Shown here: positions 47,906 through 56,890 of the stretch, piece after piece | How the letters are laid out: every line of letters begins with the position of its first letter | Position numbering within the stretch: the stretch's first letter is position 1 | Assembly: GCA_029339505.1 (NCBI GenBank) | Contig: JAQISU010000179.1 | Span: forward strand, 13,076,501-13,140,500 | DNA: 64,000 bases | Source: Unio delphinus | Taxonomy: Eukaryota; Mollusca; Bivalvia; Unionida; Unionidae | Direction of reading: 5' to 3' | Notes under the pieces: generated by a model | The model's database searches: none | What the model was told of the DNA's origin: nothing | The model's input: only the letters and a program-made list of their open reading frames with translations | Made by a program: the position numbers and the translations under genes

Positions 47906-49069
47906 CACATAATAAAGCGGCAGAAATTCTATATAACAATCTGGCCTATCCAACGACACAGTTGCAAGACGACGTCTTTTCTCTACGCTACACCTTGAAA
48001 GTTTACCCTAAAGAAGTGCGTGGACCTCTGTCGTTTCTAAGCAATCATTTCAAAGATGGAAGACAATTGCACGTCTACCATCACGATGAATATTTCGATG
48101 TAATTACCAGAATCACTAGATCCCTGGGATACAATTATCATTGTGATAAATGTAACTAAAACAAACGAAGGCAACCCAAACATTATGAATCGAAATGTAA
48201 GGGATTATTGGCTTTTAAGACATGTCTTGACGATAAACAAGAACATGTGCATTCCTCTGCTTTTCAGCTCCCTTTGCCAGCCCTACCTGTCACAAACAAC
48301 ATCGGAAGACGCAAGATTCACTTTGTTAATGCGCTTGCCAACTCCTGATGTTGTGCCTTACTTGTAGAAAAGGCATACGTGTTAATAGTATAAAGGCGCA
48401 CTAATGTCGAAGATGGAAACAATGTTACATTATCACCAAATCATGAACTTGGAACACGTATGCTACATTCAAAAATACCAACCCGAATTGAAGATGAACA
48501 CAAAAAGGGAATTTCATGTTTCTCGATTAAGTATGCATGCAAGAAACCGTTATTCACATTCCTAATTTCAGCATGGATCACCAAGCGTGAGAGAAGTGCA
48601 TCCAGGTGCCTAAACTTTGCCACAGCCCACAATGTAGCAAGATTCCTGGAGGACGCGAAATTATCGCTCGGCAGAATCTCTTAAATCATATCGACGAGAC
48701 ATAGAGCCATGTTAATATGATTGCCAACATTATGCCGCGATGATGGCTCACGATGGACGGTTTCTTCTAAAATACTATACGGAACAAATCACAGAACATC
48801 TTTAAGTTACTATGAACGCAGCCAAAATCATTTCCATGCACCTGGGGCAGGTGCAGTTTAAAGATTCGAATAGTTACCTGGCCATGCCTTTGAGTCAAAT
48901 GCCAAACACATTTAGCATTATTGAAATGGCCAAGGCTATATATTTCATGTTTTCAATACCGAAGTCAACCAACACGCCATTCTGCCCCATTTTCCTGTTG
49001 CTTACTAATACGATCCCGACAACATGCTCACCGAACAATGAGATGCTTTCCACGCTTTATACCACACTC
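47906..49069 (+). pseudogene. Older Polinton PolB, left half (interrupted by the 13.5-kb element)
   Basis: Protein-primed family B polymerase of canonical animal Polinton type, in decayed frames. HVYHHDEYFDVITRITRSL with YHCDKCN (47962-48159) is the N-terminal Cys-rich region. MAHDGRFLLKYYTEQ (about 48740-48790) is the exonuclease-region DGRF box. AAKIISMHLGQVQFKDSNSY and LAMPLSQMPNTFSIIEMAKA (48812-48950) are the next conserved blocks. The YDPDNML region ends at the insertion point. It shares no close similarity with the PolB of the inserted element. Several stops and frameshifts. Confidence 0.75.
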
Positions 49070-49070
49070 A
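49065..49070. repeat. Target-site duplication, left (CACTCA)
   Basis: CACTCA here and at 62546-62551. The final A is also the first base of the AG-starting terminus, so the duplication is 5 bp plus an ambiguous sixth. Polintons usually make 6-bp duplications. Confidence 0.8.
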
Positions 49071-49280
49071 GCAGCAGGGAGGGTGAACCTCAAATTTGCC
49101 TGAAAAGCGTCGAATCGAAAAAAGCGTCGACAACCAACGCACAAAACCAAAGAAAAGCGTCGAATCATAAAAAAGCGTCGACAACCAACGCTTCCTCGTC
49201 TACGCCAGCGTCGTTTTCATTCACCCTCCCTGCTGCTATGGGTTAATAATTTTTTTACGAGTTTAACCGAATATTTGATC
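49070..49280. repeat. Left terminal inverted repeat
   Basis: Matches 62333-62545 in reverse complement with only a few differences and small homopolymer indels. Internally it has its own inverted repeat: AGCAGCAGGGAGGGTGA (49070-49086) against its reverse complement at 49221-49237. It also has a duplicated ~40-bp motif (49102-49140 and 49152-49191) with four GCGTCG boxes. Confidence 0.95.
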
Positions 49281-49286
49281 GAGTTT

Positions 49287-50678
49287 TTAGGACTTCACAA
49301 ACAGACTAATCGCTAACACCTCCTCTTGTAGATCAATTAGATTATTGGACTGATCTGTGAGTTTGAAATTAATTCTGGTTAATGAATCATTATGACACCG
49401 CATATAGACTAGATTAACCGGAGACTCGATTATTAAAAATCCTGGAGGGGCTGTTGGTGCAAACGAATAAAGAATATATCCTTGCTGAGCTTGATTTGAT
49501 CGTTCGAGATTAATTTGATAGCTTCCTTCGATAACATCGCATACTAAATTGAGCGCAATCACCGATGAAATATTCACGTTGAACGGAGCGATATGCCTAC
49601 CGCCACCATCTGGATCATTATTATGTTTGAGGATTTTTATTTCCTGTGATGCTGCTTTTTTCCACGTATCATGAATTATTTTAAAACCAACATCGATGGC
49701 ATCACTGAGAAGTTTTTTTAGTTCTGGTACGTTATTTCCTGGTAGTTTGACTGTTGGAATATCCTTGACGGGGATTTTATAGTCTGATGCAAATCTTGTT
49801 CTCGATAGGGGATTATCGTCATCTAATATATCCTGAATAATTTTCAAATTAAATGTTTCCATATCGTCGATAATTTTATTGCATGTTTCTACGACGCTGA
49901 TAAATTCATCTCGGGTGAGAGAGCCGGATTTAAGAGATATTATCAACAGCGAAAAATCATTATTCATTGCTGTGAAATTTTTAATGATTTCAGATTCGTC
50001 AACAAAATGATGTCCCTCTATTCTCTCCCCTGGCTTCTCGTTTCCAGTTGATCGGTATTCGATACCAAAAAAATCTATAGTAATTCTGTGATCTTTATAA
50101 CTCCTTATTGGATTATCAGGTTTTATCACGTCGGTGATATAATCAGTTTTTTGTGGTTCTGGTAAATCAACGGTTTCCCCCCCTGGTGGTAATTCAGGCC
50201 ATCCTAGTACAGTTCTAATAGAACTCTGATAGATATCTACGACGTATCCTTCTGTGCTTATTTCAATGGCAGATGATAGCGTCGGCTCATGAACTGTTAT
50301 AGCGATTTTCGATTCTGTTCCAGTAATGGATTTTATTCTACGTTGCAATTCATTATTGATTTGTTCGATTTGGTATGACCCTGTTGGTATGGAAACAACG
50401 TTCCAGTCTGGGGTACCGTCGGGTTTATTCTTATACGAGAACACCAGTGAATTATTCGGTTGTTGACCACCAAATGATTTTGATCTGATATTAGGCCAAC
50501 TGTGGTATACTCGTAATTTTGCTAGCGCTATCTCCTTCACGGGGACTGGGCTAGGGAAATTCACACTGAATTCAGGATTCGTTGATGTTATTGATATCAT
50601 GCTTGTTTGAACTGGGTTCGTGTTCTTCACTATTTGTTGAAGTAATTCCATCGGTGTTGTCATCGTTGCTATACTCAT
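49287..50678 (-). CDS. Polinton minor capsid (penton-like) protein
   Basis: An intact 463-codon frame. The N-terminal half has ALAKLRVYHSWPNIRSKSFG, SLVFSYKNKPDGTPDWNVVS and a PTGSYQIEQINNELQRRI segment, the β-strand and 'GSY-IEQIN' pattern of Polinton minor capsid proteins. The C-terminal half has LNLVCDVIEGSYQINLERSN, GYILYSFAPTAPPGFLI and INFKLTDQSNNLIDLQEEVL, the terminal jelly-roll strands. In the virion it would occupy capsid vertices. Likely start MSIATMTTPM at 50678; the 5' end overlaps the neighbouring membrane-protein reading frame and lies in a tandem duplication. The stop is 7 bp from the left TIR. Copy 1 counterpart at 17060-18485. Confidence 0.8.
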   Translation of the reverse strand: MSIATMTTPMELLQQIVKNTNPVQTSMISITSTNPEFSVNFPSPVPVKEIALAKLRVYHSWPNIRSKSFGGQQPNNSLVFSYKNKPDGTPDWNVVSIPTGSYQIEQINNELQRRIKSITGTESKIAITVHEPTLSSAIEISTEGYVVDIYQSSIRTVLGWPELPPGGETVDLPEPQKTDYITDVIKPDNPIRSYKDHRITIDFFGIEYRSTGNEKPGERIEGHHFVDESEIIKNFTAMNNDFSLLIISLKSGSLTRDEFISVVETCNKIIDDMETFNLKIIQDILDDDNPLSRTRFASDYKIPVKDIPTVKLPGNNVPELKKLLSDAIDVGFKIIHDTWKKAASQEIKILKHNNDPDGGGRHIAPFNVNISSVIALNLVCDVIEGSYQINLERSNQAQQGYILYSFAPTAPPGFLIIESPVNLVYMRCHNDSLTRINFKLTDQSNNLIDLQEEVLAISLFVKS

Positions 50679-50901
50679 GTTGTATTTCTAATTTTGGTAT
50701 CGAGGAATCATAAATACTGACCATCACTGAGAATTCACTATCTGATATCGTTGAGGTTATTGGGATCATTCTGGTTTTCGGGTTCGTGTTTTCTAATTCC
50801 ATCGGTGTTGTCATTGTTATTATACTGTTGTTGTCGCTCTAATTTTGATATCGCGGAGTCATAAATACTGACCATCGCTGAGAACTCACTATCTGATATA
50901 A
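50576..50901 (-). repeat. Imperfect tandem duplication across a gene junction
   Basis: Two units (about 50576-50748 and 50749-50901) share ATTCCATCGGTGTTGTCAT and TCATAAATACTGACCATC blocks in order. Each carries both the end of the membrane-protein frame (SEFSxMVSIYDS) and, in another frame, the start of the minor capsid gene (MTTPMEL...NTNP). The outer unit therefore holds a second, dead set of start/end signals (frame 50572-50814). Confidence 0.85.
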
Positions 50902-51280
50902 TCGTATTATCGAGTGACGACGATATCATCAAGGATAACTGCGAGTATGCGGTTGATACAACATGTAATTTAATCACGTAGTCTTGCAGTTTACGTTGGC
51001 TGCATGATGATATCTTTTTTATTATCCCGGTTGATATACCCGCGATTGTAGCCGCCGCAGAAATGCAAATTGGAACTACGACCGGGGCAATCATTGTAAC
51101 CGATGCAAGTATTATTCCGGCGCCAGCGAGAACGCTTGACACCGAGTGCACAGTAATATCAATTGCGGTGATTCTTCGTCGGTATTGTTTTATTTTTATT
51201 TGATACTCCTCGGCGAGGGTTTTGAGTCTAGTCTGAAATTCTCTAACCTGATAATAGCGACATTGCGTTGATGAAATCAT
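50738..51280 (-). CDS. Two-helix membrane protein of the capsid module
   Basis: Intact 180-codon frame. A basic N-terminal helix (QTRLKTLAEEYQIKIKQYRR) precedes two hydrophobic segments, SVLAGAGIILASVTMIAPVV and VPICISAAATIAGISTGIIK (residues ~50-90), then a helical tail with IISDSEFSAMVSIYDSAI. The layout (coil, hydrophobic hairpin, ISD-EF tail) recurs in small Polinton membrane proteins next to capsid genes. Its role is not established; membrane interaction of the virion is likely. Its C-terminus runs into the tandem duplication. Copy 1 retains the tail at 18486-18620. Confidence 0.65.
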   Translation of the reverse strand: MISSTQCRYYQVREFQTRLKTLAEEYQIKIKQYRRRITAIDITVHSVSSVLAGAGIILASVTMIAPVVVPICISAAATIAGISTGIIKKISSCSQRKLQDYVIKLHVVSTAYSQLSLMISSSLDNTIISDSEFSAMVSIYDSAISKLERQQQYNNNDNTDGIRKHEPENQNDPNNLNDIR

Positions 51281-51345
51281 TTTTTATTTTTAAAAACACT
51301 AGTGTTTTCAATTATTTGCCATCGTTAGCGGGAATTGCTAGTACT

Positions 51346-52306
51346 TCAGCCGGAAAAATCATTGACGAGTTCTATACACCAGGCTATTTTTGATCTAATG
51401 GTGGAGCTATCAACCGCGACGAAGTGAAAGGTTGGTGTTTTGCCAGTCTCGATAATTATCGTCGCGACGCCACTAGAGTAGGTTCTATTGCCTATGATCA
51501 GATTAAATTGATCGATAGAGGCCCACGTTAACCTATAGATACCATCAACCTTCGCTTCCCCATCCCACAAGAGATCGACGCCAATTACACGAGCTTTGTC
51601 TCTTATCAAATCCTCGATTCCATGATTGGTGGTATACACGATATTTTTAATGCGCTTGTGCGGAATCCTTACCTTTTCAGGATTTTCGATTGGTTTAGAA
51701 ATATCGAGATAATTTGCCTTGATTTCATTTTCATTCATCATTCTTCCCGCGTCCTTTTTAAAAAAGAATAGCGATAGATAGTTTGTAATTTCAGCGAGAG
51801 TCATGCCAACCACAAGCGGGGTTCCAAAGAATTTATGTACGACATTTTTGCGAAAACTATTATAACCTCGTATATGATCATCCAGCTCACGGTTGTGAGC
51901 GGCAATCTCGTTGCCGTGGGTAGCAATCGCGTCGGTGATCGTAGACACAAGTGCGCCTGGTTTAAGTCGTCCACCGTTGGAATACAGCGCAATAGAGTTT
52001 TCAGTGGCATCGCGCTGCCGTATCAAAATGTCATCCAATGACACATCACTGGTTTTCAATTTACCCTGATCGGAAAATAGCACAACGGTATCCTCGATTG
52101 CGTTTCGTTGTTTAACCAATATATCATCCAACGACACATCACTGCTTTTCAATTTACCCTGTTTGTCTTGAAATACAACTATTTCCCCGGGGTCAACACT
52201 TGTTAAGTTTAACGTCTCAGCGATTTCATCTTTAATTTTTTTTTTATATCACCCGTCGCAGTGTCATCGGGTTTGGGTTTCAGAGGTCTTCCCCAAATAT
52301 CAATCA
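51346..52306 (-). pseudogene. Modular fiber-like protein (one frameshift)
   Basis: Main frame 51346-52152 (268 codons). Upstream, an ATG at 52304-52306 opens MIDIWGRPLKPKPDD and leads into a run of ten A (plus strand T at 52236-52245) where one base is missing relative to the downstream frame. The shaft has ~31-residue repeats of type KxSDVSLDDILxxQRxAxE (two complete, one partial), then an ITDAIATHGNEIAAHNREL coil. The head (residues ~110-268) has no recognised family, with YRLTWASIDQFNLIIGNRTY near the end. An attachment protein is likely. One base separates it from the protease stop. Confidence 0.65.
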
Positions 52307-52308
52307 TG

Positions 52309-52731
52309 TTATTGTAAAACTCTTTCTCTCTCTAAAAAGCGATTACTAGTGTATTCATTTACGACAATGTGTGGTGGTTTTCTAGATGCTGAAATAGCGT
52401 CAAGGACATTTAATACTTCGCTGCCACATATTGGTGGGTCAATCATCGTTTGTGTTGGTAGCGTAGAATACCAAGTCTTCATTGGAAGGGTTTTTATATA
52501 ACGCATAAACTCTTTTGGCGGAGCTAATCAATATGAATCAAAATAGACAATCCCACGTGGATCAATAGCGTATGCAACCCAGTGAGTTCCGGGTCCGGTG
52601 CTGTTATCTAAATTAATGATTCCGGTTTCAACGCTGTTTGGTTGATGTGGTAATTGATCTTTCATAAAGACACCTCTGAAGTTTTTAATCGCGAGTTTTT
52701 TGGCAGCATCGAGTAAATCAAAATTGGACAT
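52309..52731 (-). pseudogene. Adenain-like cysteine protease with an in-frame TGA
   Basis: Maturation protease of adenovirus type, cleaving virion precursors. Start MSNFDLLDAAKKL at 52731. The His box GPGTHWVAYAIDPRGIVYF has its His codon at 52582-52584. The acid box FDSY is followed by TGA (52528-52530). The same frame continues LAPPKEFMRYIK to MIDPPICGSEVLNVLDAIS with the Cys codon at 52426-52428. Related proteases have Gly at the TGA position. The identical TGA occurs in copy 1 at 19766-19768, so it predates their divergence or is read through. Lies 20 bp after the small virion protein stop. Confidence 0.75.
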
Positions 52732-52751
52732 AGGAACCGGTTCCTCTCCAA

Positions 52752-53213
52752 CTAGTAAACCGGTCCTAGTCTCAGGCCTTTTTCGCTGTACCATGAATAC
52801 GGGGTTCCTGGTAGTCTTAGACCCTTTCCCTTTTTTTTATATCCTTTCCCAGTTGCCTTCTTTAGTGCCATTTCTGCTGCAGTACCAACAGCCCCTAACG
52901 CCGCTGCTTTAGCCACCGCTGGGGCTGCTGCTGCAATCAATGCTGGAATCGCAGCTAACAATGGAAATATACCGCCTGTTTTAATCATATTTTTGATAGC
53001 AGCCGCAGAAAGTGTAATCTGAACACCTTTTTTTGCTACAAGTGCATCATTGAAATGTTTTACTTGACGAGTTGTCAGCGATAATTTATTTGCACCACTA
53101 GTCATTTGATTGGGTTTCAACGTGATTGTGGTTCCGCATTGCTTAGCTGATTTGGATTGTAGTTTTTTTAATTGACCGGGTGTCAAAGACACATTGATAT
53201 TACTATACGACAT
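52752..53213 (-). CDS. Small LT-repeat virion protein
   Basis: About 153 codons from the preferred start MSYSNINVSLTPGQLKKLQ; a longer in-frame start at 53258 would overlap the MCP stop. Three or four short repeats of pattern (I)TL-x-x-x-Q (VSLTPGQLKKL, ITLKPNQM, LSLTTRQVKHF, ITLSAAAIKNM) precede a GGIFPLL motif, an Ala-rich hydrophobic segment (AAIPALIAAAAPAVAKAAAL) and a Lys/Gly basic tail. This architecture accompanies MCP genes in many invertebrate Polintons. A role as minor core or membrane-active protein, comparable to adenovirus pVI/pX, is inference. Intact. Confidence 0.65.
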   Translation of the reverse strand: MSYSNINVSLTPGQLKKLQSKSAKQCGTTITLKPNQMTSGANKLSLTTRQVKHFNDALVAKKGVQITLSAAAIKNMIKTGGIFPLLAAIPALIAAAAPAVAKAAALGAVGTAAEMALKKATGKGYKKKGKGLRLPGTPYSWYSEKGLRLGPVY

Positions 53214-53254
53214 TATACAATAACAGATTGATTCTAAATCGTTTACGATTTCAA

Positions 53255-54673
53255 TCAAAGATTTTCCACTGGTGCATCTACCACTCTCATTCTTCCTCCA
53301 ACACCTTCGAGTAACATTGATTTATCACTGAGAATGACAGCAACTGCTCTATAATTAGCAATACCACCAGGACGAGTCACATTAGCTCTAAAATGTATAT
53401 CAACAACAGATTGTCTCATCAAATCAAGATGTTCCAATGAGAAGTAATAGATCGGATATAGATTTTTAAAATCAAATTGTGATATTTGTAGACCAGTATC
53501 GACATTTTGATCACGTGCCATAAATGACAACAACCTATGATACACGCGTGCAATATGATTCTGACCGTAATCAAGTTGTACATCTTCAGATGGTTCCTGC
53601 TGGCCGTTTATTCTCAGTGAGACGTCTTTAACACCAAATTGATCAAATATCATATGGCTGGAGAGTTGATTGCCAACTCGTGTGTTATCTTGTAACGCAT
53701 TAAATATATGACGTGGCGCAGCAACACCTTGTTTTGATGCTAGGTTCCACGTGAATAACCCATTCAGATTTGATTGCTTCACATCTGTAGTCACTGATAA
53801 CCAACTTAACAACGACTTTCCTCCTTGGTCCATAAATTCTAGTAGTCGCTGTTCTTCGGTGACTGATGGAGTTAACACTGGCATCCATAATGATAGTTTT
53901 GTTAAAATGACTTTACCGGCATCATCATTTACATGATCTGCAGCTGGGTTTGCTGGAATCCTCCAAATTGCGTCATTATCATCACTCTTTCGCACCAGTG
54001 CTACTGTATGCTTCGCTCCATAAATAACTTTTCTGACGTTTCTACAGAATCCAAATATGTGATGCAGTGGAATCGCGCATGAAAATGATTTACGCCCCCT
54101 CCCCAACATTGAAATACGTGTTGCAGCTCCTAGATTGAAATTATCATCGTTGTTTATAATCATATCCTCGACATCAGCATCACTATTATCACGTTTTTTT
54201 GGTCGTCTTACAACAAATGGATTTCCTCCAGCGGTATTTTTAACAACCTTTGCAAACATCATAGAAGGTCCTGCTGATCTTGTATAATCATCGGAATATC
54301 TCGCTAACCCGATTATTGTTGTAGCCACATCAACATCACGATCTATCGACTCAATTTCTTTTCCATCAATGAGATATCTAGCACTCTCAAATAGCGCCAT
54401 GATACCATTATTGACAAACCCGACTTGAGTACCAGCTGGATACGGTGTTGGTACAGCAGGAGTATCAGCAGCTGTTACAAGTTCTCCTTCTACTTCGATA
54501 AATGCTTCACAGGGCAAAAAGTATTTACTGGTATCATGGACTTGAAGTTCAATTCTTGATCGACTATTTGAGTCTATTGCATGATAATCGTAATATTGAT
54601 ACTCGCGTACAGAATCATCCTTGCGAACTGGGGCGTCTATATCAAACGCTGGATCAGGTGACCTTTTAAACAT
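53255..54673 (-). CDS. Polinton major capsid protein (double jelly-roll)
   Basis: Intact 472-codon frame starting MFKRSPDPAFDIDAPVRKDD. Family signatures in order: FDIDAPVR with a Y-rich strand (residues ~10-35), NNGIMALFESARYLIDGKEI (~88-107), a Y-DDYTRSAG segment (~130), FSCAIPLHHIFGFCRNVRKV (~200-220) with YGAKHTVALVRKSDDNDAIW, LSLWMPVLTPS, YPIYYFSLEHLDLMRQSVVD and a VILSDKSMLLEGVGG C-terminus. The order and spacing are those of the DJR-like capsid proteins of invertebrate Polintons; trimers form the pseudo-hexagonal capsomers. Notably free of stops while the replication gene is broken. Followed by the small virion protein. Confidence 0.9.
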   Translation of the reverse strand: MFKRSPDPAFDIDAPVRKDDSVREYQYYDYHAIDSNSRSRIELQVHDTSKYFLPCEAFIEVEGELVTAADTPAVPTPYPAGTQVGFVNNGIMALFESARYLIDGKEIESIDRDVDVATTIIGLARYSDDYTRSAGPSMMFAKVVKNTAGGNPFVVRRPKKRDNSDADVEDMIINNDDNFNLGAATRISMLGRGRKSFSCAIPLHHIFGFCRNVRKVIYGAKHTVALVRKSDDNDAIWRIPANPAADHVNDDAGKVILTKLSLWMPVLTPSVTEEQRLLEFMDQGGKSLLSWLSVTTDVKQSNLNGLFTWNLASKQGVAAPRHIFNALQDNTRVGNQLSSHMIFDQFGVKDVSLRINGQQEPSEDVQLDYGQNHIARVYHRLLSFMARDQNVDTGLQISQFDFKNLYPIYYFSLEHLDLMRQSVVDIHFRANVTRPGGIANYRAVAVILSDKSMLLEGVGGRMRVVDAPVENL

Positions 54674-54724
54674 TTTATTCTATTTATCAGAGTCTAAATC
54701 GTGAAATCGTAAACGATTTTCCAT

Positions 54725-55151
54725 TCATCGTCGTAGTTTTTTAAAGCCACTTCCCGCTATCATATTTGCAATATTGCTTTGGTCAGAGGTTGAAGTCAAT
54801 TGCGCTAATTTTTCATCTACTGCGTTATTTATAATTTTACTAACACTTGCAGGCATTTCCGCTGTAGACGGTAACGGTTTCTTTTTTCGTAAATCACTTC
54901 GTGATTTTACTAATGATGTTAGTTTATTCTTCGCAGCTGAAAACGCTTTTCCGGCAAGATCTCCGATTTTGCTAATACCCTTATCACGAATAACACCAAT
55001 GGCTTTCATTGATAATTGTTTAGCTAACGGCATCACTTTTGGAGCCATTCTCGCAAAAAAACCTGCAATGGTATCACCGAGACCATCTCCGTAGTATGCT
55101 CTATAAACTGGAAACCGTGAATTAACTACATATACGGGGTTGGTTTGTCAT
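54725..55151 (-). pseudogene. Basic virion/core protein, one frameshift near the 5' end
   Basis: The open part at 54725-55048 (107 codons) is Lys/Arg-rich (SLVKSRSDLRKKKPLPSTAE) and ends GSGFKKLRR. The same frame extends upstream through VVNSRFPVYRAYYGDGLGDT, the 'PVYRG...G-G' motif typical of small basic Polinton proteins beside MCP. An ATG at 55149-55151 is one base out of frame, with a run of four G (plus strand 55136-55139) as the likely error site. Probably a DNA-condensing core protein; function is inference. Confidence 0.6.
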
Positions 55152-55154
55152 GGT

Positions 55155-55262
55155 TGTAGTGTATGATCATTATTTGAAATTGTAAACAATTTTTCAATTG
55201 TAAAACAATTTGTCAATTGGAAACGTTAGCGTTTTATTCAGTCGCTTTGATACCCACTTTCC
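55155..55262. other. Intergenic, short repeats
   Basis: Contains several copies of AATTGTAAACAATTT-like palindromic words (about 55177-55225), also seen near 56205-56240. These may be regulatory or simply repetitive. Confidence 0.35.
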
Positions 55263-55263
55263 A

Positions 55264-56199
55264 CTAACTCGCTAATGAAATCTCGATATGTTTTGATATC
55301 CATGATACCGCCGGCAAATAACCGTCTACAGATATAGCTGCTTCATTAATTATTTCCGGTGAGTTATTTCCAGCTCGGAACCCTCCTACAAGAACTTCTA
55401 ATCGTGATATATCACTGAGAACACTACCAGGACAGAAACTCTTTGAGTTTCCAATTTCACTGGAATCTTGCAATCCACTTCCGCTATAACCAGTTGCTTC
55501 ATCTAGTTTTTCTAAATCCGTGGGTTGTAAATAATCATCATCATCATCATCATTAGGTGGTAGTTGTTGTTTTTTTAGGTGAAAAAGATATTTTCTTTGC
55601 AGGTTGCTGTCGCTTTTGCGGTTTTCGTTTTTCATATTGTTTATACACTATACCCACCGCATTGATATATTCAATGTATGATGCACTATCTGTCTTAATT
55701 TGACTTTTTAGTTTTGATTTTGTAGAATATATCAGCCCAATGAGTGAAATTCTTAACATATTTATGATGTTCTGGTTTCAACATTTTTTTTCTGTTTTCA
55801 TAAGTCATAACAACAAGCGCAGGAATTTCTGGTGGATCAGTATTATCAATTGCTGCTAACCCTTCCTCGTTAAATCTTACGCGTAAATCATCTACTGTTC
55901 TTTTTGATTCCATTTTTTGTACAGCCTGTTTTGTTTGTTCAGTTTTCGCTGCTATTTTTTCAAGTTCACCGATAACAGATTTCCCCGTCTCGGGATCATC
56001 CCCCCCGTAAAGCACGCTCTACCCCGTACGTTGCTGTGGTTACTGATTTAAACAATTCTTCGGATCCCGCAGCAAAATCAGTTTGTAAACTCTGTCGTTG
56101 CTGCAGTTTATTTCTTACAGAGTCGCGAATTGGTATAAATCTCCTGATTGCACCCAGTCGTTCACGAGCCAATCAAGTTGTTAATGCTTCATTGACCAT
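55264..56199 (-). pseudogene. Accessory virion/assembly protein, several breaks
   Basis: A single gene appears spread over frames 55264-55635, 55553-55759 and 55695-56015 plus an upstream part to an ATG at 56197-56199. Blocks: RLGAIRRFIPIRDSVRNKLQ, ELFKSVTTATYGVERAL, a C7 run (56000-56006) where the frame changes, GELEKIAAKTEQTKQAVQKM, IPALVVMTYENRKKML, acidic DDDDDDY, then LEVLVGGFRAGNNSPEIINE. The last block resembles the 'GSIRAGN-S-E' motif of small proteins encoded near Polinton MCPs. Breaks: TGA (56173-56175), the C7 run and a frame change near 55700. Function unknown. Confidence 0.5.
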
Positions 56200-56500
56200 T
56201 ATTTTAAATCAGAAACAATGTTTCAATTGTAAAACAATTTTCCCGAACCTGACCTAACAGACATGTCGGATGATTTTTAACATCACCGTGGAAGTATTTA
56301 ACAGCTCTATCATCGATGAGGAAAGTCACATAATTGCCATAAATAAAATAATAATGTGACCTTCTTCAATCTGAACCGTCCATCAATTTTTTATTCACTG
56401 ATTTTGACATTTTCAATCAAAAAATGCTAAAAAAAAAATGAAAATCTCTGAGGGTCGGTCACAATCAAAAAACGACAAAATCTCTTTGAGGGTCGGTCAA
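56200..56500. other. Intergenic
   Basis: Contains two near-identical copies of a GAGGGTCGGTC word (56450-56460 and 56488-56498) within AT-rich sequence. No coding frame is seen. Confidence 0.4.
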
Positions 56501-56857
56501 TCAAAATTGTTCATTTTCTTGAATAAACGCTCGTAGGTTTCTAATCTTCGAATTGACCTCTTTTTTCAATTCGTATTCGTTACCTAATTCTTTTCGTATT
56601 CGTTCTACGATAGTATACAACGGGACAAACACACTTACGTCACTGGAAAATGCAAGAGAGTCCCGAATAGAATTCTGAATTCTCTTGATGAGCGCATACT
56701 TCTTTGGTAGCATATATTTGTTAGTGCTAACTCCGTATTCTATATCCAGAAAATCTGACTTGATTTGATCAGGATTTAAACCATCTGATAGTTTGATATC
56801 CTGATTTTTCAATTTTGCAATTTCATCAATAATGCTATTCATATTTTCAGAATTCAT
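56501..56857 (-). CDS. Unknown 118-residue helical protein
   Basis: Intact frame MNSENMNSIIDEIAKLKNQD to a charged C-terminal helix (IVERIRKELGNEYELKKEVN). No recognised family. A homologous fragment in copy 1 (16630-16875) shows that it belongs to this Polinton lineage. Highly charged and helical; it could be a regulator or DNA-binding accessory, which is a guess. Same orientation as the HNH and Cys-rich genes upstream. Confidence 0.6.
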   Translation of the reverse strand: MNSENMNSIIDEIAKLKNQDIKLSDGLNPDQIKSDFLDIEYGVSTNKYMLPKKYALIKRIQNSIRDSLAFSSDVSVFVPLYTIVERIRKELGNEYELKKEVNSKIRNLRAFIQENEQF

Positions 56858-56890
56858 GTTCTATAACAATGATATACTTCTAAATGAAAA

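Noticed and set aside
48812..49246. 144-codon frame as one gene
   Set aside because: It runs from the older PolB into the TIR of the inserted element; the second half is coincidental.
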